Assembly (NCBI RefSeq): GCF_023657445.1
Contig: NZ_JAGTWY010000001.1
Location: forward strand, 2,728,001-2,792,000
Reading direction: 5' to 3'
DNA length: 64,000 nt
Source: Marinobacter sediminum
GTDB taxonomy: Bacteria; Pseudomonadota; Gammaproteobacteria; Pseudomonadales; Oleiphilaceae
Positions 43,385 through 52,620 of this stretch are shown piece after piece. The notes below the pieces were generated by a model. The model saw only the letters and a list, made by a program, of their open reading frames with translations. It ran no database searches and was not told the origin of the DNA. Each line of letters begins with the position of its first letter. Positions within the stretch are counted from its first letter, which is position 1. The position numbers and the translations under genes are program-made.

Positions 43385-43694
43385 AACGTCAATTCCTTTG
43401 AGGTTGTTGGCTTATCAGGGATCCTGGCCCAACCCGCTAGCCTTCGGATACATCAAGGTCCGGACCCACTTTGAAAACAGAGCGATTCCCGTGCCATCTC
43501 TCAAAGAGAATTACCAAATAACTGATTTAAAAAGTCTTTTTTTACTCTCCCTCTACTCAGGCCTTAGCCGGAATTACCTTAACTGTTCCAAAGTTGAAAC
43601 AGTGCTATTTGCATCTAGTTGTTAAACATGGTGCTTTCTTGAGGCGAATCATGCAGGTAGCCCATAAAACGCCGTGTCAAAAATCCCAGCCATA
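43385..43694. other. Upstream region of the repeat-protein gene
   Basis: Between the repeat gene and the aceA terminator. It holds an AAAGGA ribosome site, the sigma54-type promoter listed separately, and AT-rich DNA (43510-43640) that could carry activator sites. No gene is seen. Confidence 0.5.
43481..43496 (-). promoter_or_regulatory. Sigma54-type promoter for the repeat-protein gene
   Basis: Read on the minus strand, TGGCACGGGAATCGCT has the GG and GC doublets at exact -24/-12 spacing and one mismatch to TGGCACGN4TTGCW (C for T at the second base of TTGC). Transcription would start near 43470, giving an 85-base leader. The nearest activator-like protein lacks the GAFTGA loop, so another activator (for example FleQ-type) may be needed. 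Confidence 0.6.
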
Positions 43695-43725
43695 AAAAAA
43701 GCCCCGCCATTGGCGGGGCTTTTTT
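43695..43725. terminator. Terminator after aceA (bidirectional)
   Basis: AAAAAAGCCCCGCCA/TGGCGGGGCTTTTTT: a 15-bp perfect stem with a minimal loop and T-runs both ways, 44 bases beyond the aceA stop. Confidence 0.93.
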
Positions 43726-43768
43726 GTGACTCCCGGGCAAGCCCGGAAGCGACAACCTGACCGCTCGA

Positions 43769-45361
43769 TTAACCGAACTGGTTCATGGTGTTGTCTTTAC
43801 CACCGGCCTTCAGGGCCGCATCACCAGCAAAGAATTCCTTGTGGTCGTCACCGATGTTGGAACCAGCCATATCCTGGTGCTTGACGGTGGCGATACCCTG
43901 ACGGATTTCCTTGCGCTGAACACCGGCAACGTAAGCCAGCATGCCTTCGTCACCGAAGTAGCCCTTGGCCAGGTTGTCCGTAGACAACGCCGCCGTGTGG
44001 TAAGTCGGCAGAGTGATCAGGTGGTGGAAGATACCGGCTTCACGTGAACTGTCACGCTGGAAGTTGGCAGTCCACTCGTCAGCCAGCTTGCCGAGATCAG
44101 TCTCGTCGTACTTGGCATTCATCAGGTCCGCACGCTCGTAAGCAGATACGTCCTTGCCTTCTTCCTTCCACGCATCGAATACCTGCTGACGGAAGTTCAG
44201 GGTCCAGTTGAACGACGGGCTGTTGTTGTAAACCAGCTTGGCGTCCGGAACTTCTGCCTTGATACGGTTAACCATGGCCGCGATCTGGCCAACGTGCGGC
44301 TTCTCGGTTTCGATCCACAGCAGGTCAGCGCCATTCTGCAGGCTGGTGATGCAGTCCAGGACAACACGGTCTTCGCCAGTGCCAGGCTTGAACTGGAACA
44401 GGCCAGAAGCCAAACGCTTAGGACGAACCAGTTGACCTTTCTGCTTGATCACAACGTCGCCGTTGTTAATGTCTTCAGCTTTCTCGATCACTTCACCGTC
44501 GATGAAGCTGTTGTACTGGTCGCCCAGGTCGCCCGGCTCTTCAGTCACGGCGATTTTCTGGGTCAGGCCAGCGCCCAGAGAGTCGGTACGGGCAACGATC
44601 ACGCCGTCGTCTACGCCCAGCTCGAGGAACGCCAGACGAACCGCGTTGATCTTGGACAGGAAGTCGGCGTGCGGCACAGTTACCTTGCCATCCTGGTGAC
44701 CACACTGCTTCTCGTCAGATACCTGGTTCTCGATCTGGATGCAGCAGGCACCGGCTTCAATCATCTGTTTGGCCAGCAGGTAGGTCGCTTCGGCGTTACC
44801 GAAACCAGCGTCGATGTCGGCAATGATCGGTACAACGTGAGTCTCGTGGCTGTCGATCTGCTTGATCAGCTCGTCGGCCTTGGCGTTGTCGCCAGCGTTC
44901 TCAGCTTCTTCCAGGGCGCGGAACAGGTGGTTCAGTTCCCAGGCATCGGCCTGACGCAGGAAGGTGTAGAGCTCTTCAATCAGACCGGATACGGCAGTCT
45001 TCTCGTGCATGGACTGGTCAGGCAGCGGGCCGAACTCGGAACGCAGAGCAGCGACCATCCAGCCAGACAGGTACAGGTAACGACGCTTGGTGGTACCGAA
45101 GTGCTTCTTGATGGACAGCATCTTCTGCTGGCCAATGAAACCATGCCAGCAGCCCAGGGACTGGGTGTACTGAGCGGTGTCATTGTCGTAGTTCGCCATG
45201 TCTTCGCGCATGATCTTGGCAGTGTACTTGGCGATGTCCAGACCGGTCTTGAACTTGTTCTGGGCGCGCATGCGAGCAGCGTGCTTCGGGTTGATAGCGT
45301 TCCAGGTCGGGTGCTGCTTCAACAGGGAAGCAATCTGGTCAACGTCTTGTGCGTAGGGCAT
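43769..45361 (-). CDS. aceA: Isocitrate lyase
   Basis: Glyoxylate-shunt enzyme splitting isocitrate to glyoxylate and succinate. At 530 residues it is the long Pseudomonas-type form. The catalytic Cys is in EKQCGHQDGKVTVPHADF; metal and substrate residues lie in PIIADIDAGFGNAEAT, QIENQVSDEKQC and IVARTDSLGA. The enzyme lets the cell live on acetate and fatty acids or alkanes. Malate synthase is not in the window. Confidence 0.96.
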   Translation of the reverse strand: MPYAQDVDQIASLLKQHPTWNAINPKHAARMRAQNKFKTGLDIAKYTAKIMREDMANYDNDTAQYTQSLGCWHGFIGQQKMLSIKKHFGTTKRRYLYLSGWMVAALRSEFGPLPDQSMHEKTAVSGLIEELYTFLRQADAWELNHLFRALEEAENAGDNAKADELIKQIDSHETHVVPIIADIDAGFGNAEATYLLAKQMIEAGACCIQIENQVSDEKQCGHQDGKVTVPHADFLSKINAVRLAFLELGVDDGVIVARTDSLGAGLTQKIAVTEEPGDLGDQYNSFIDGEVIEKAEDINNGDVVIKQKGQLVRPKRLASGLFQFKPGTGEDRVVLDCITSLQNGADLLWIETEKPHVGQIAAMVNRIKAEVPDAKLVYNNSPSFNWTLNFRQQVFDAWKEEGKDVSAYERADLMNAKYDETDLGKLADEWTANFQRDSSREAGIFHHLITLPTYHTAALSTDNLAKGYFGDEGMLAYVAGVQRKEIRQGIATVKHQDMAGSNIGDDHKEFFAGDAALKAGGKDNTMNQFG

Positions 45362-45597
45362 GATCTCAATCCTTTCTACGTTGGTTTTCTAAGTAGGTGC
45401 GGAGAAGCTTACTGCAACATCCGAAGCCAACTGCCCGCTCACTTTTTGAGCTCGGCGCTGACATTGAAGGTTACTTTAGTGCTTTCAATTTTATAATTGA
45501 AATTTATATAATCTATTTTCAGCATTTTTTACATGAATGGCCGATCCTGATCAGGAACACCAATTCTGATTCGGCAGGGAGGGCCTGGGCAGGGGCA

Positions 45598-47547
45598 TTA
45601 ACAGGTCAGGCAGAGCACCACCAATTGATCGCCGGACTGAATATCGAGATAGGCCTTTCGGGGAGGATTGAGAATCAGGTGACACCCAGTGGCGTCGGGA
45701 ACTGATCGATACACGCCAAGCGCTATTTCACCATCAGCCGCCAGAATTTTTTCCAGTAACTGAAAGTCGACACTGGCGGGCAAGGGGTAGTCGGCGGGAG
45801 ATCGAAACTGGATTTCCGCACCACCGACGGTAAACAGTTCATCCAGAACCGCACGCAGTTCCCGTCGCAAAGCCACCTGAGCCAGGACATGACTGAGAAT
45901 CATCGGGCTAATCAGCATTTCGCTCTGGTGGCCATAAAGCAGATGCCGGTTATCCGGATCGCTCAACTCCATGATCAACTGCGGTCGTTTCGAGGTTTCG
46001 GCCAGGATGTCCTCCAACTGAAGATAACCCACCATGGCCCGGGCATCCGCCTCCTCCCCCGAGGCCAGACGGTCGCTACTGAGCAGAATCACGGTGTCAT
46101 AGCCGGAGGGCGTGAGGCGTCTGAGCTCACCCTCAACCATGTAATCCGCCTCTATGTGATGACAGCGAACCTTGGTGAACTCCTCGACATAACGGTCGAT
46201 AGCTTGCTCCCGCTCCTGGGCCGGGACCACCGAAACCAGGTCCACCTGGAAGTCCAGGTGACGGTAACTGGCAAATTCGGCCACCAGGCTGGGCACTCGG
46301 CGATTCCAGCCAAGCACCAGGACCCTCTGGCTTCGGGGCGTTTCATTCCGGGCAGTCCGGCGCGCCTGTTTCAGATTGATTTCTGGAAGCGCCGGTAACC
46401 TGGCGTTGGGTTCGGTCTCCGAGTAATCCCTGGCCATCATGATGACCCGGTCATCGGCTTCTATCCGGGTATCTGAGGGCGCTACAAGACGGACATCCCA
46501 GTCATTGCCCCGTCGTCTCAGCAGTCCCAGAACAATGACTCCAGGGCGGGTCGATGCAAGCTCCCCCAGCGACAGACCGGCCACCGACTCACCACCCCGG
46601 ACATAAATTTCATTGCCCTCGCCTGCCGTGAGCAGCTCATTAAAGATTTCAGACAACCCGGGATGAAGAATGTTCTGCACAATCAAACGGCTGATCGTCG
46701 CGTCCCCGGCAACCACTTCCACCGCCCCCGGATATGCCCGCTCAATCACCGGATGCTTGCGGACATCCTGAATCTCCGCCACGACATAAGGCAGGGGGGA
46801 TTGAAACTGGCGCGCCTGGGCGGCAATCGACAACAGCGCCTTGACCGTTTCCACGTCAGAGGTCACCAGACTGCCGGCCTCATGGGCAGCACTGGGCACG
46901 ATCACGGCAGCAGCATCCAGACATGCCACCCGGTGCAGGGCATCGGGCTGAATCGCCGATCCGGAACGCAGGATAATCCGCCGCGCACGACGGCCGATAC
47001 CTGGCTCACTGCGAAGTTCGTGCACCTGCTCCGCAGAGGCGTCCTGCGATAGCACCACCAGGTTCAGTTTCTGGGTATCGTGTTTCTCGAGGAAACGACG
47101 CATTCTGCCAGATGAGTTCAGCAACTCCGATAAGAGAGGCAAGGTCTGGCTCGTCCAGCCCAGCACGACAACATGGTTTTTAAGAGTGACTGGCGTCAGC
47201 CCCCGCTCCAAATCAGCCATTTTGGCAATCAACCAGCGGGTCAGAATAGCCACCAGAGTGCCCATGAACACCACATAGCCACTGACCGTGAGCATGGTGG
47301 ACACAAAACGCTGCCAGGTGCCAACATCGTCTCCGAGGTACCCCGGGTCTGTCAGCCGCAAAAAGGCCCACCAGATCGCGGAGCCAACATCCCCAAAAGA
47401 TTCGCCCAGTGGTACCACAAGCAGCCCGCCAATCAATGAGATCAGGGCAATAAAGGCGGCAACCACCAGCAACTGAAAACCGGCACCCTTGACCAGTTGT
47501 CGCTCAACAATGAACTTTATCCGGTCAATAATCCGAAAGGGCAGCAT
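45598..47547 (-). CDS. CASTOR/POLLUX-like ion channel protein
   Basis: A 649-residue protein with two N-terminal membrane helices (about 20-45, 75-105) flanking a short pore-like loop (AIWWAFLRLTDPGYLGDDVG), followed by two tandem RCK/TrkA-N Rossmann units (VTLKNHVVVLGWTSQTLPLLSEL and RSQRVLVLGWNRRVPSLVAEF). This is the arrangement of plant CASTOR/POLLUX and their bacterial relatives, which gate Ca2+ or K+. ATG 47547 has GAGG eight bases upstream. Ion selectivity cannot be told from the sequence. Confidence 0.82.
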   Translation of the reverse strand: MLPFRIIDRIKFIVERQLVKGAGFQLLVVAAFIALISLIGGLLVVPLGESFGDVGSAIWWAFLRLTDPGYLGDDVGTWQRFVSTMLTVSGYVVFMGTLVAILTRWLIAKMADLERGLTPVTLKNHVVVLGWTSQTLPLLSELLNSSGRMRRFLEKHDTQKLNLVVLSQDASAEQVHELRSEPGIGRRARRIILRSGSAIQPDALHRVACLDAAAVIVPSAAHEAGSLVTSDVETVKALLSIAAQARQFQSPLPYVVAEIQDVRKHPVIERAYPGAVEVVAGDATISRLIVQNILHPGLSEIFNELLTAGEGNEIYVRGGESVAGLSLGELASTRPGVIVLGLLRRRGNDWDVRLVAPSDTRIEADDRVIMMARDYSETEPNARLPALPEINLKQARRTARNETPRSQRVLVLGWNRRVPSLVAEFASYRHLDFQVDLVSVVPAQEREQAIDRYVEEFTKVRCHHIEADYMVEGELRRLTPSGYDTVILLSSDRLASGEEADARAMVGYLQLEDILAETSKRPQLIMELSDPDNRHLLYGHQSEMLISPMILSHVLAQVALRRELRAVLDELFTVGGAEIQFRSPADYPLPASVDFQLLEKILAADGEIALGVYRSVPDATGCHLILNPPRKAYLDIQSGDQLVVLCLTC

Positions 47548-47631
47548 GTGGCATCCTCGGTCGCGTTGCGAAAGATATCGCAAGCATAGCCGATAATAGG
47601 CTGATTTCAGGAATCTTTCCGGACTTCCGCA

Positions 47632-49350
47632 TCACCTGGGAAGACTGAGAGCCTCATCCAGCGAGGGACAGAACCGGCTCACGCCTTCGATAGGCCTCAC
47701 TCCCGCACGGGCAAGCGTTCGCAGAGGCTGGAACTGGAGGTCGGCGATTACCACTTCCGTGCCATCCTCCTGACAGGTGGATATCAGTTTGTTGAGCGCG
47801 GAAAGCCCGCCGGCATCCAGGATAGTGACGCCATCCATGTAAAGAATGAACCCACGGGCATTTCTGGACAACACCGCCAACTCACCAAATATACGGTCTG
47901 CGGCCGCAAAGAACAGGGGCCCGTTAATTTTGAACACCTGCCAGCCTTCGGGCAGATTCGCACTGACAATGCGCGGGTTATGAGTGATATCGGAGACCTT
48001 GGTCATCTGCGCCATTTCCCGCATGAACAGCACCGCCGCCAACAGGACACCGGTGGTAATGGCAATGACCATATCCAGCACCACCGTCAGCGAGAAGCAG
48101 GTGAGGAACACCACAATGTCGCTACGCGGAGCGGTTTTAAGCAGATGGACTGATTTCGGAGCTTCACTCATGTTCCAGGCCACCATCAGCAGTAACGCAG
48201 CCATCGCCGGCATAGGGAGATACGACAGCACACCTGCAAGCGACACCAGAGCCAACAAGACCACGACGGCATGAATCATGGCCGCCACGGGCGATTCCGC
48301 ACCAGCCCGGTAGTTTGCAGCCGATCGGGCTATGGCCGCCGTTGCGGTGATGCCACCGAAAAACGGGACAATGATATTGCCCAGCCCCTGCCCCATCAGC
48401 TCACTGTTGGCGCTGTGACGCTTGCCGGTCATGCCATCCAGAACCACCGCACAAAGCAAGGATTCAATGGCGCCGAGCATGGCAATGGCGAACGCCGATG
48501 GCAGCAGCTCCCTGACCATATTCCAGGACAGCCCGAGCGGTTCACCACTGGCATTGGCCTGCAGCCACGGCCAGGTAAATTCCGGCAGGAAGGGCGGAAT
48601 GCCAGCTCCCTGAGAACCATCCGGCAATAAATAACTGAACCGTGACCCGATGGTTTCTATGGCAGCACCGTTGGCATTGAGCCATAGCGCCAGCAGACTG
48701 CCCACCACGACCGCCGGGAGGTGCGCGGGCACTGGCGTTTTCAGACGCGGCCACAACAGCATGATTACCAGTGTTGCGGCGGCTACCAGCGTGCTCATGA
48801 AATCCAGTGTTGGCAGCCCCTGCACAAGCACAGCGATCTTGTCCCAGTAGTGCTCCGGCATGGTCTCCAGCGACAGACCGAAGAAATCCTTAATCTGCAG
48901 GGTAGCGATCACCACTGCGATTCCACCGGTAAATCCCAGGGTCACCGATTCCGGAATGTATTCAATAAAGCGCCCCAGTCGCATCAGGGCCATAATCATC
49001 AACAGGATGCCCGACATCAGCGTGGCAAGCAGAAGGCCGCCAAGTCCGTAGCTTTGGGCGATAGGGTACAGAATGACAACGAAGGCGGCCGTTGGACCGG
49101 AGATGCTGAAACGGCTACCGCCCGTAAGGGCAATGACAAAGCCCGCAATGAATGCGGTGTACAGACCATAAACCGGTGCGACACCGCTGGCGATCGCCAG
49201 TGCCATGGCAAGCGGAATGGCAATGATGCCCACCGTGACCCCGGCCATGACATCACGCAGAAATCGACGGCTGCTATAGCCTTCATCAACACAGGCCTCG
49301 CGAAAGGCGTGGGCGAACCGGAGGGAAAAAAGGTGGGCGCGATGGGGCAT
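47632..49350 (-). CDS. dauA: SulP-family anion transporter, DauA-like
   Basis: A 572-residue transporter with about twelve to fourteen membrane segments (DVMAGVTVGIIAIPLAMALAIASGV opens the SulP domain; GGSRFSISGPTAAFVVILYPIA follows) and a C-terminal STAS domain (about 450-560, VFKINGPLFFAAADRIFGEL, MDGVTILDAGGLSALNKLI). It resembles DauA, an aerobic C4-dicarboxylate carrier, though sulfate or bicarbonate cannot be excluded. Divergent from a small ribbon-helix-helix gene across a palindrome-bearing intergenic region. Confidence 0.85.
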   Translation of the reverse strand: MPHRAHLFSLRFAHAFREACVDEGYSSRRFLRDVMAGVTVGIIAIPLAMALAIASGVAPVYGLYTAFIAGFVIALTGGSRFSISGPTAAFVVILYPIAQSYGLGGLLLATLMSGILLMIMALMRLGRFIEYIPESVTLGFTGGIAVVIATLQIKDFFGLSLETMPEHYWDKIAVLVQGLPTLDFMSTLVAAATLVIMLLWPRLKTPVPAHLPAVVVGSLLALWLNANGAAIETIGSRFSYLLPDGSQGAGIPPFLPEFTWPWLQANASGEPLGLSWNMVRELLPSAFAIAMLGAIESLLCAVVLDGMTGKRHSANSELMGQGLGNIIVPFFGGITATAAIARSAANYRAGAESPVAAMIHAVVVLLALVSLAGVLSYLPMPAMAALLLMVAWNMSEAPKSVHLLKTAPRSDIVVFLTCFSLTVVLDMVIAITTGVLLAAVLFMREMAQMTKVSDITHNPRIVSANLPEGWQVFKINGPLFFAAADRIFGELAVLSRNARGFILYMDGVTILDAGGLSALNKLISTCQEDGTEVVIADLQFQPLRTLARAGVRPIEGVSRFCPSLDEALSLPR

Positions 49351-49410
49351 GGATGTCTGGCCTGTTGCAGCGTGTTCACTTACATTATATGGTCATTATA
49401 TATTCATTCA

Positions 49411-49429
49411 ATGTTAATCTGGTTAACAT
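49411..49429. promoter_or_regulatory. Inverted repeat between dauA and the RHH gene
   Basis: ATGTTAA and TTAACAT form a perfect 7-bp dyad around TCTGG, in AT-rich DNA carrying further TATAT motifs. A possible operator for the adjacent RHH protein controlling both divergent genes; inferred from position. Confidence 0.4.
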
Positions 49430-49458
49430 ATAAATACCAAAAGAGACTCGAGTACGCC

Positions 49459-49638
49459 ATGGAAAACCGCACTGCACGCCTGACACTGCTGATTGATCCG
49501 GAAAAAAAGGCGGTCTTTGAAGCCCTGTGCAAAGATGAGGACGTTACTCCGTCCCAGAAAGTCCGCCAGTTTATCCGGGAATATGTCGAGGAAAGACTGG
49601 GGCCGGACTGGCGGGAACCGAGAAAACAACAACCATAA
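49459..49638 (+). CDS. Small ribbon-helix-helix (CopG-like) protein
   Basis: A 59-residue product: one strand (TARLTLLIDPEKKAVF) and two helices (FEALCKDEDVTPSQKVRQFIREYVEERL), matching the CopG/MetJ-Arc plan of DNA-binding dimers. The long reading frame around it starts within antisense dauA; ATG 49459 is chosen from the fold. No toxin partner is adjacent, so it is more likely a transcription factor than an antitoxin. Confidence 0.7.
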   Translation: MENRTARLTLLIDPEKKAVFEALCKDEDVTPSQKVRQFIREYVEERLGPDWREPRKQQP

Positions 49639-49664
49639 CACCGGCGGCTCCGTATACTTCCGTT

Positions 49665-50666
49665 ATGAGACTATTATCCCTGGCCCCGGCGCTCACAGCA
49701 CTGCTCACCCTCGGTGGATGCATGACCATGACCACGACACCGGAACCGCTTACGCCACCAGAAACCCAATACGATGCCCGCATCGTTGAGGTATCCGGCG
49801 GCAGGTCGCTCTCCATCAGGGAGCTCGCTGACCAGCTCGCAACAAGCGATGTCGTCGTGATCGGCGAGTATCACGGCCATCACGGCGCCCACCTGCTCCA
49901 GTCCCGCCTCCAGAACGCCCTGTACCTGCACAGACAGGATCAGGTGCTGACCATGGAGCAGTTCAACCTGGACAGGCAGGCAGAACTGGACCGCTACCTG
50001 GACGGGAAAACCGGAGAAACCGAAATGGTGGAGGACGCCGGAGCCTGGGATAACTACCGGGCGTCCTACCGGCCTCTGGTAGAATTCGCCAGGACACATG
50101 ATACCCCTGTGATCGCTGCCAATGCGCCAGCGCAGATTGTCCGGTGCGTGGGCCGACAGGGAGCAGGCTACCTCGAAAAACTCGATGCCAGTGTTCGCAG
50201 TCAGCTGCCCTCCGAGCCGTTCATGGACACACCGCGCTACAGGGAGAGATTCGTGGAAGCCATCGCTGGAAGCCATGGAACCGGCGACGCAACCATGAGC
50301 GAACGCATGAACAACACATACCTTGCCCAGCTTCTGCGCGATAACACCATGGCATCACGAATTCTCGATGCGCGTGGAACGTATCCGGGCTACCAGGTTT
50401 TGCATCTGACGGGGACCTTTCATAGCGAAAGCGGACTGGGCACGGTAGCCCTGCTGAAACAGCGGGCGCCCGACCTATCGGTAGCCGTCATCACACCAGT
50501 ATTCTGGGGGGCCGGGGACAGCGGAGCACCGCTGGAAGACAATCGGGAGAAAGGCGACTACCTGTATTTCATTCAGCCACTGCCAACGGAATTTCGCGAT
50601 CAGGAGCGGGCGCGTGAAGCCATGAAGGCTCGTTTCAGTCGGCCTCAAGGCGAAAGCTGCGACTGA
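49665..50666 (+). CDS. ChaN-family lipoprotein
   Basis: A 333-residue lipoprotein (lipobox LTLGGC) of the ChaN/iron-regulated protein family: VVVIGEYHGHHGAHLLQSRLQNALY near the N-terminus, LTMEQFNLDRQAELDRYLDG, and YQVLHLTGTFHSESGLG with the His-containing motif near the C-terminus. ChaN of Campylobacter binds haem as a dimer; a haem or iron link here is by family only. Confidence 0.8.
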   Translation: MRLLSLAPALTALLTLGGCMTMTTTPEPLTPPETQYDARIVEVSGGRSLSIRELADQLATSDVVVIGEYHGHHGAHLLQSRLQNALYLHRQDQVLTMEQFNLDRQAELDRYLDGKTGETEMVEDAGAWDNYRASYRPLVEFARTHDTPVIAANAPAQIVRCVGRQGAGYLEKLDASVRSQLPSEPFMDTPRYRERFVEAIAGSHGTGDATMSERMNNTYLAQLLRDNTMASRILDARGTYPGYQVLHLTGTFHSESGLGTVALLKQRAPDLSVAVITPVFWGAGDSGAPLEDNREKGDYLYFIQPLPTEFRDQERAREAMKARFSRPQGESCD

Positions 50667-50684
50667 GACGGCCACCTCTTTCGC

Positions 50685-51221
50685 TCAGAGCTTGCCGCCA
50701 GACAGCGGCGCACTTTCCAGAGCCTCCTGAAATACTGCCCGATCCGCATCGCTGAACAGCACCAGCCGAACGTGCCGGACTGACCCGAGGTCCGGCAGTT
50801 TTTCACAAATGGCCGCCATGGCCACGGACGCAGCTTCACGCACGGGGTAGCCGAAGACGCCGGTGGATATAGCCGGAAAAGCTATGGACGACAACTGGTA
50901 TTGCTCTGCAAGCATCAGGGCATTTCGATAGCAGTCAGCCAACAGCTTATCGGAGGGCTCATCAACACCGTAGACCGGACCAAGGCAATGAATGACATAT
51001 CGGTTCGGCAGATTATGCCCGGAACTGATGACTGCTTGCCCCGGATCTATGGGCGCCAAGGCCTGGCACTCCTGGGCCAGTCCGGGGCCAGCTGCGTCAT
51101 GAATGGCGCCGGCAACACCACTGCCGGGCATAAGATGAGCATTAGCGGCATTGACCACAGCATCCATATCCGGCTGCGCAGCGATATCTCCCTGGACGCA
51201 CTCCACCTTTACATCTGTCAT
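50685..51221 (-). CDS. Macrodomain protein (ADP-ribose/O-acetyl-ADP-ribose deacetylase)
   Basis: A 178-residue single macrodomain: QGDIAAQPDMDAVVNAANAHLMPGSGVAGAIH binds ADP-ribose (catalytic Asn/Asp region), and IAFPAISTGVFGYP forms the phosphate loop. MacroD-type enzymes hydrolyse O-acetyl-ADP-ribose or remove ADP-ribose from proteins. ATG 51221 has AAGGGG seven bases upstream. It lies downstream of the GH84 gene on the same strand with a 74-base gap. Confidence 0.88.
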   Translation of the reverse strand: MTDVKVECVQGDIAAQPDMDAVVNAANAHLMPGSGVAGAIHDAAGPGLAQECQALAPIDPGQAVISSGHNLPNRYVIHCLGPVYGVDEPSDKLLADCYRNALMLAEQYQLSSIAFPAISTGVFGYPVREAASVAMAAICEKLPDLGSVRHVRLVLFSDADRAVFQEALESAPLSGGKL

Positions 51222-51295
51222 CAATCGCCCCTTTTGGCCTCCACCATAAGACGCTAACCTTGCGTCTATTGTTAAGGATAGCACCACCATTCCGG

Positions 51296-52363
51296 TTACT
51301 GAGTCTCAACCATCTCATCGGTAACCTGGTACTCGCCCCCAAGCCAGCGCAGGATTTCATTGGCGGCAGGGTGATCAAAAGCATCGTAGGTATGCTGGAG
51401 GCTTTGCCGCTTTTCATCACTGATGCGACCCAGCCCGGCATCCTGGAGTACCAGCAGATCGCCATGCAGCTGGGCTGCCAGATCCCGCCCCAACACCTCC
51501 CGGGCAACGTGGCGAAACGCCTGACCGTACTGGTACTGGGGGCCGAGTCGGTAGGACTCGGCCAGGGTAATCGCGGGGATCGCTGTCAGAGTGGGCTGCA
51601 GCGCCGGGTTTATACCATGGCCGGCAAGGTGTGCGGCATTCGCTGCCGGCCTTCCGGTAAATGCTCGCAGGTGCAGATGCTGTGACATCCTATCACCGTC
51701 GTTGACCGGGTAATTGTCCCAGAGCACAGGCTTGCGCCCCAGTACATCACCCACTCGCTTGAGATGGCCCGGGGAAATCTCCCGGGAGCAGACTTCCTCT
51801 CCGGTCCAGAACACGTTCACGGAATGATCCAGCTTGCGCCCGAGCGTTTCCAGATAATCCACTGGCCGTTCACCGAACACCCGATCCAGTACCGGGTCAT
51901 CAGAATAGTAACTGGGGCAGACACTCAGCTGTTTTGCAGCGGTGCGCTCTCCGATCCAGTGCACAATCTCAACCTGGGTTTCGGCAAGGTCCGGCGTATC
52001 CGAGCGCATATCGTCAAACAGGATGGCGAGCTCGTCGATACCGATCCGGTCAAGCAATGCCAGCTTGTTTGCCAGCGCTTCCCGGGCGTCATCATCAAAG
52101 TGATTGAAAATCTCGAACGGACTCAGTCCGATACCGAAGCGTAAACCCTGAGCCCGGCAGAAACGGGCGAAATCCGCCAGCTCCGAGGCCACCGCCAGCG
52201 GATGAGGCTCCTGCCAGCGCCGGCGCAGAAACGCATCCGCCTTGGGTGCATAGAGATAAAAACCGTAACCGTGGGGTGCCAGGGAGCGCACGAGCTGCCT
52301 GCGTTCCTGCCAATTCCACATGGGCCCGTAAAATCCCTCGATGATTCCCAGCGGGATACTCAT
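51296..52363 (-). CDS. GH84-type beta-N-acetylglucosaminidase domain protein
   Basis: A 355-residue cytoplasmic protein (no signal peptide) with a TIM-barrel beginning GIIEGFYGPMWNWQERRQLV, typical of GH84. The catalytic Asp pair lies in ILFDDMRSD, and VFWTGEEVCSREIS, LWDNYPVNDG and NPALQPTLTAIPAIT are substrate-site motifs. GH84 enzymes (O-GlcNAcase, bacterial hyaluronidase-like) use the substrate acetamido group. The lack of export suggests an intracellular sugar-conjugate substrate. ATG 52363 has GGGAG eight bases upstream. Confidence 0.87.
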   Translation of the reverse strand: MSIPLGIIEGFYGPMWNWQERRQLVRSLAPHGYGFYLYAPKADAFLRRRWQEPHPLAVASELADFARFCRAQGLRFGIGLSPFEIFNHFDDDAREALANKLALLDRIGIDELAILFDDMRSDTPDLAETQVEIVHWIGERTAAKQLSVCPSYYSDDPVLDRVFGERPVDYLETLGRKLDHSVNVFWTGEEVCSREISPGHLKRVGDVLGRKPVLWDNYPVNDGDRMSQHLHLRAFTGRPAANAAHLAGHGINPALQPTLTAIPAITLAESYRLGPQYQYGQAFRHVAREVLGRDLAAQLHGDLLVLQDAGLGRISDEKRQSLQHTYDAFDHPAANEILRWLGGEYQVTDEMVETQ

Positions 52364-52620
52364 GACTGTAACTCCCTTTGTTGTCCCGAAACCCGGTCTC
52401 GGCCTTTTGCACCATCGTATGCCTGTCGAAAGCACAGGGTCTGCTGCGTCCACATTGCCTACATCAGAGGCAGGCTACTATAGCTAACATCATCACGGAA
52501 CTGTCAGCGAGCCAGTTACCGGGCCTGCATCGGTCGATACGGATGCGCAAATGGGGAAAATATTGGCTAGACTGCTGCATAAACCCTTTGGGGATTTAAA
52601 CGAAATATCAGGAGCCTGTC

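Noticed and set aside
42546..43625. A 359-codon plus-strand ORF opposite the repeat gene
   Set aside because: It exists because the repeat codons lack stops on the complement; the product (LSELSFPLSATLVE repeats) has no signal peptide or ribosome site, while the minus-strand frame has both.
44294..45496. Long plus-strand ORF opposite aceA
   Set aside because: Shadow of the isocitrate lyase frame; no recognisable motifs or start signals.
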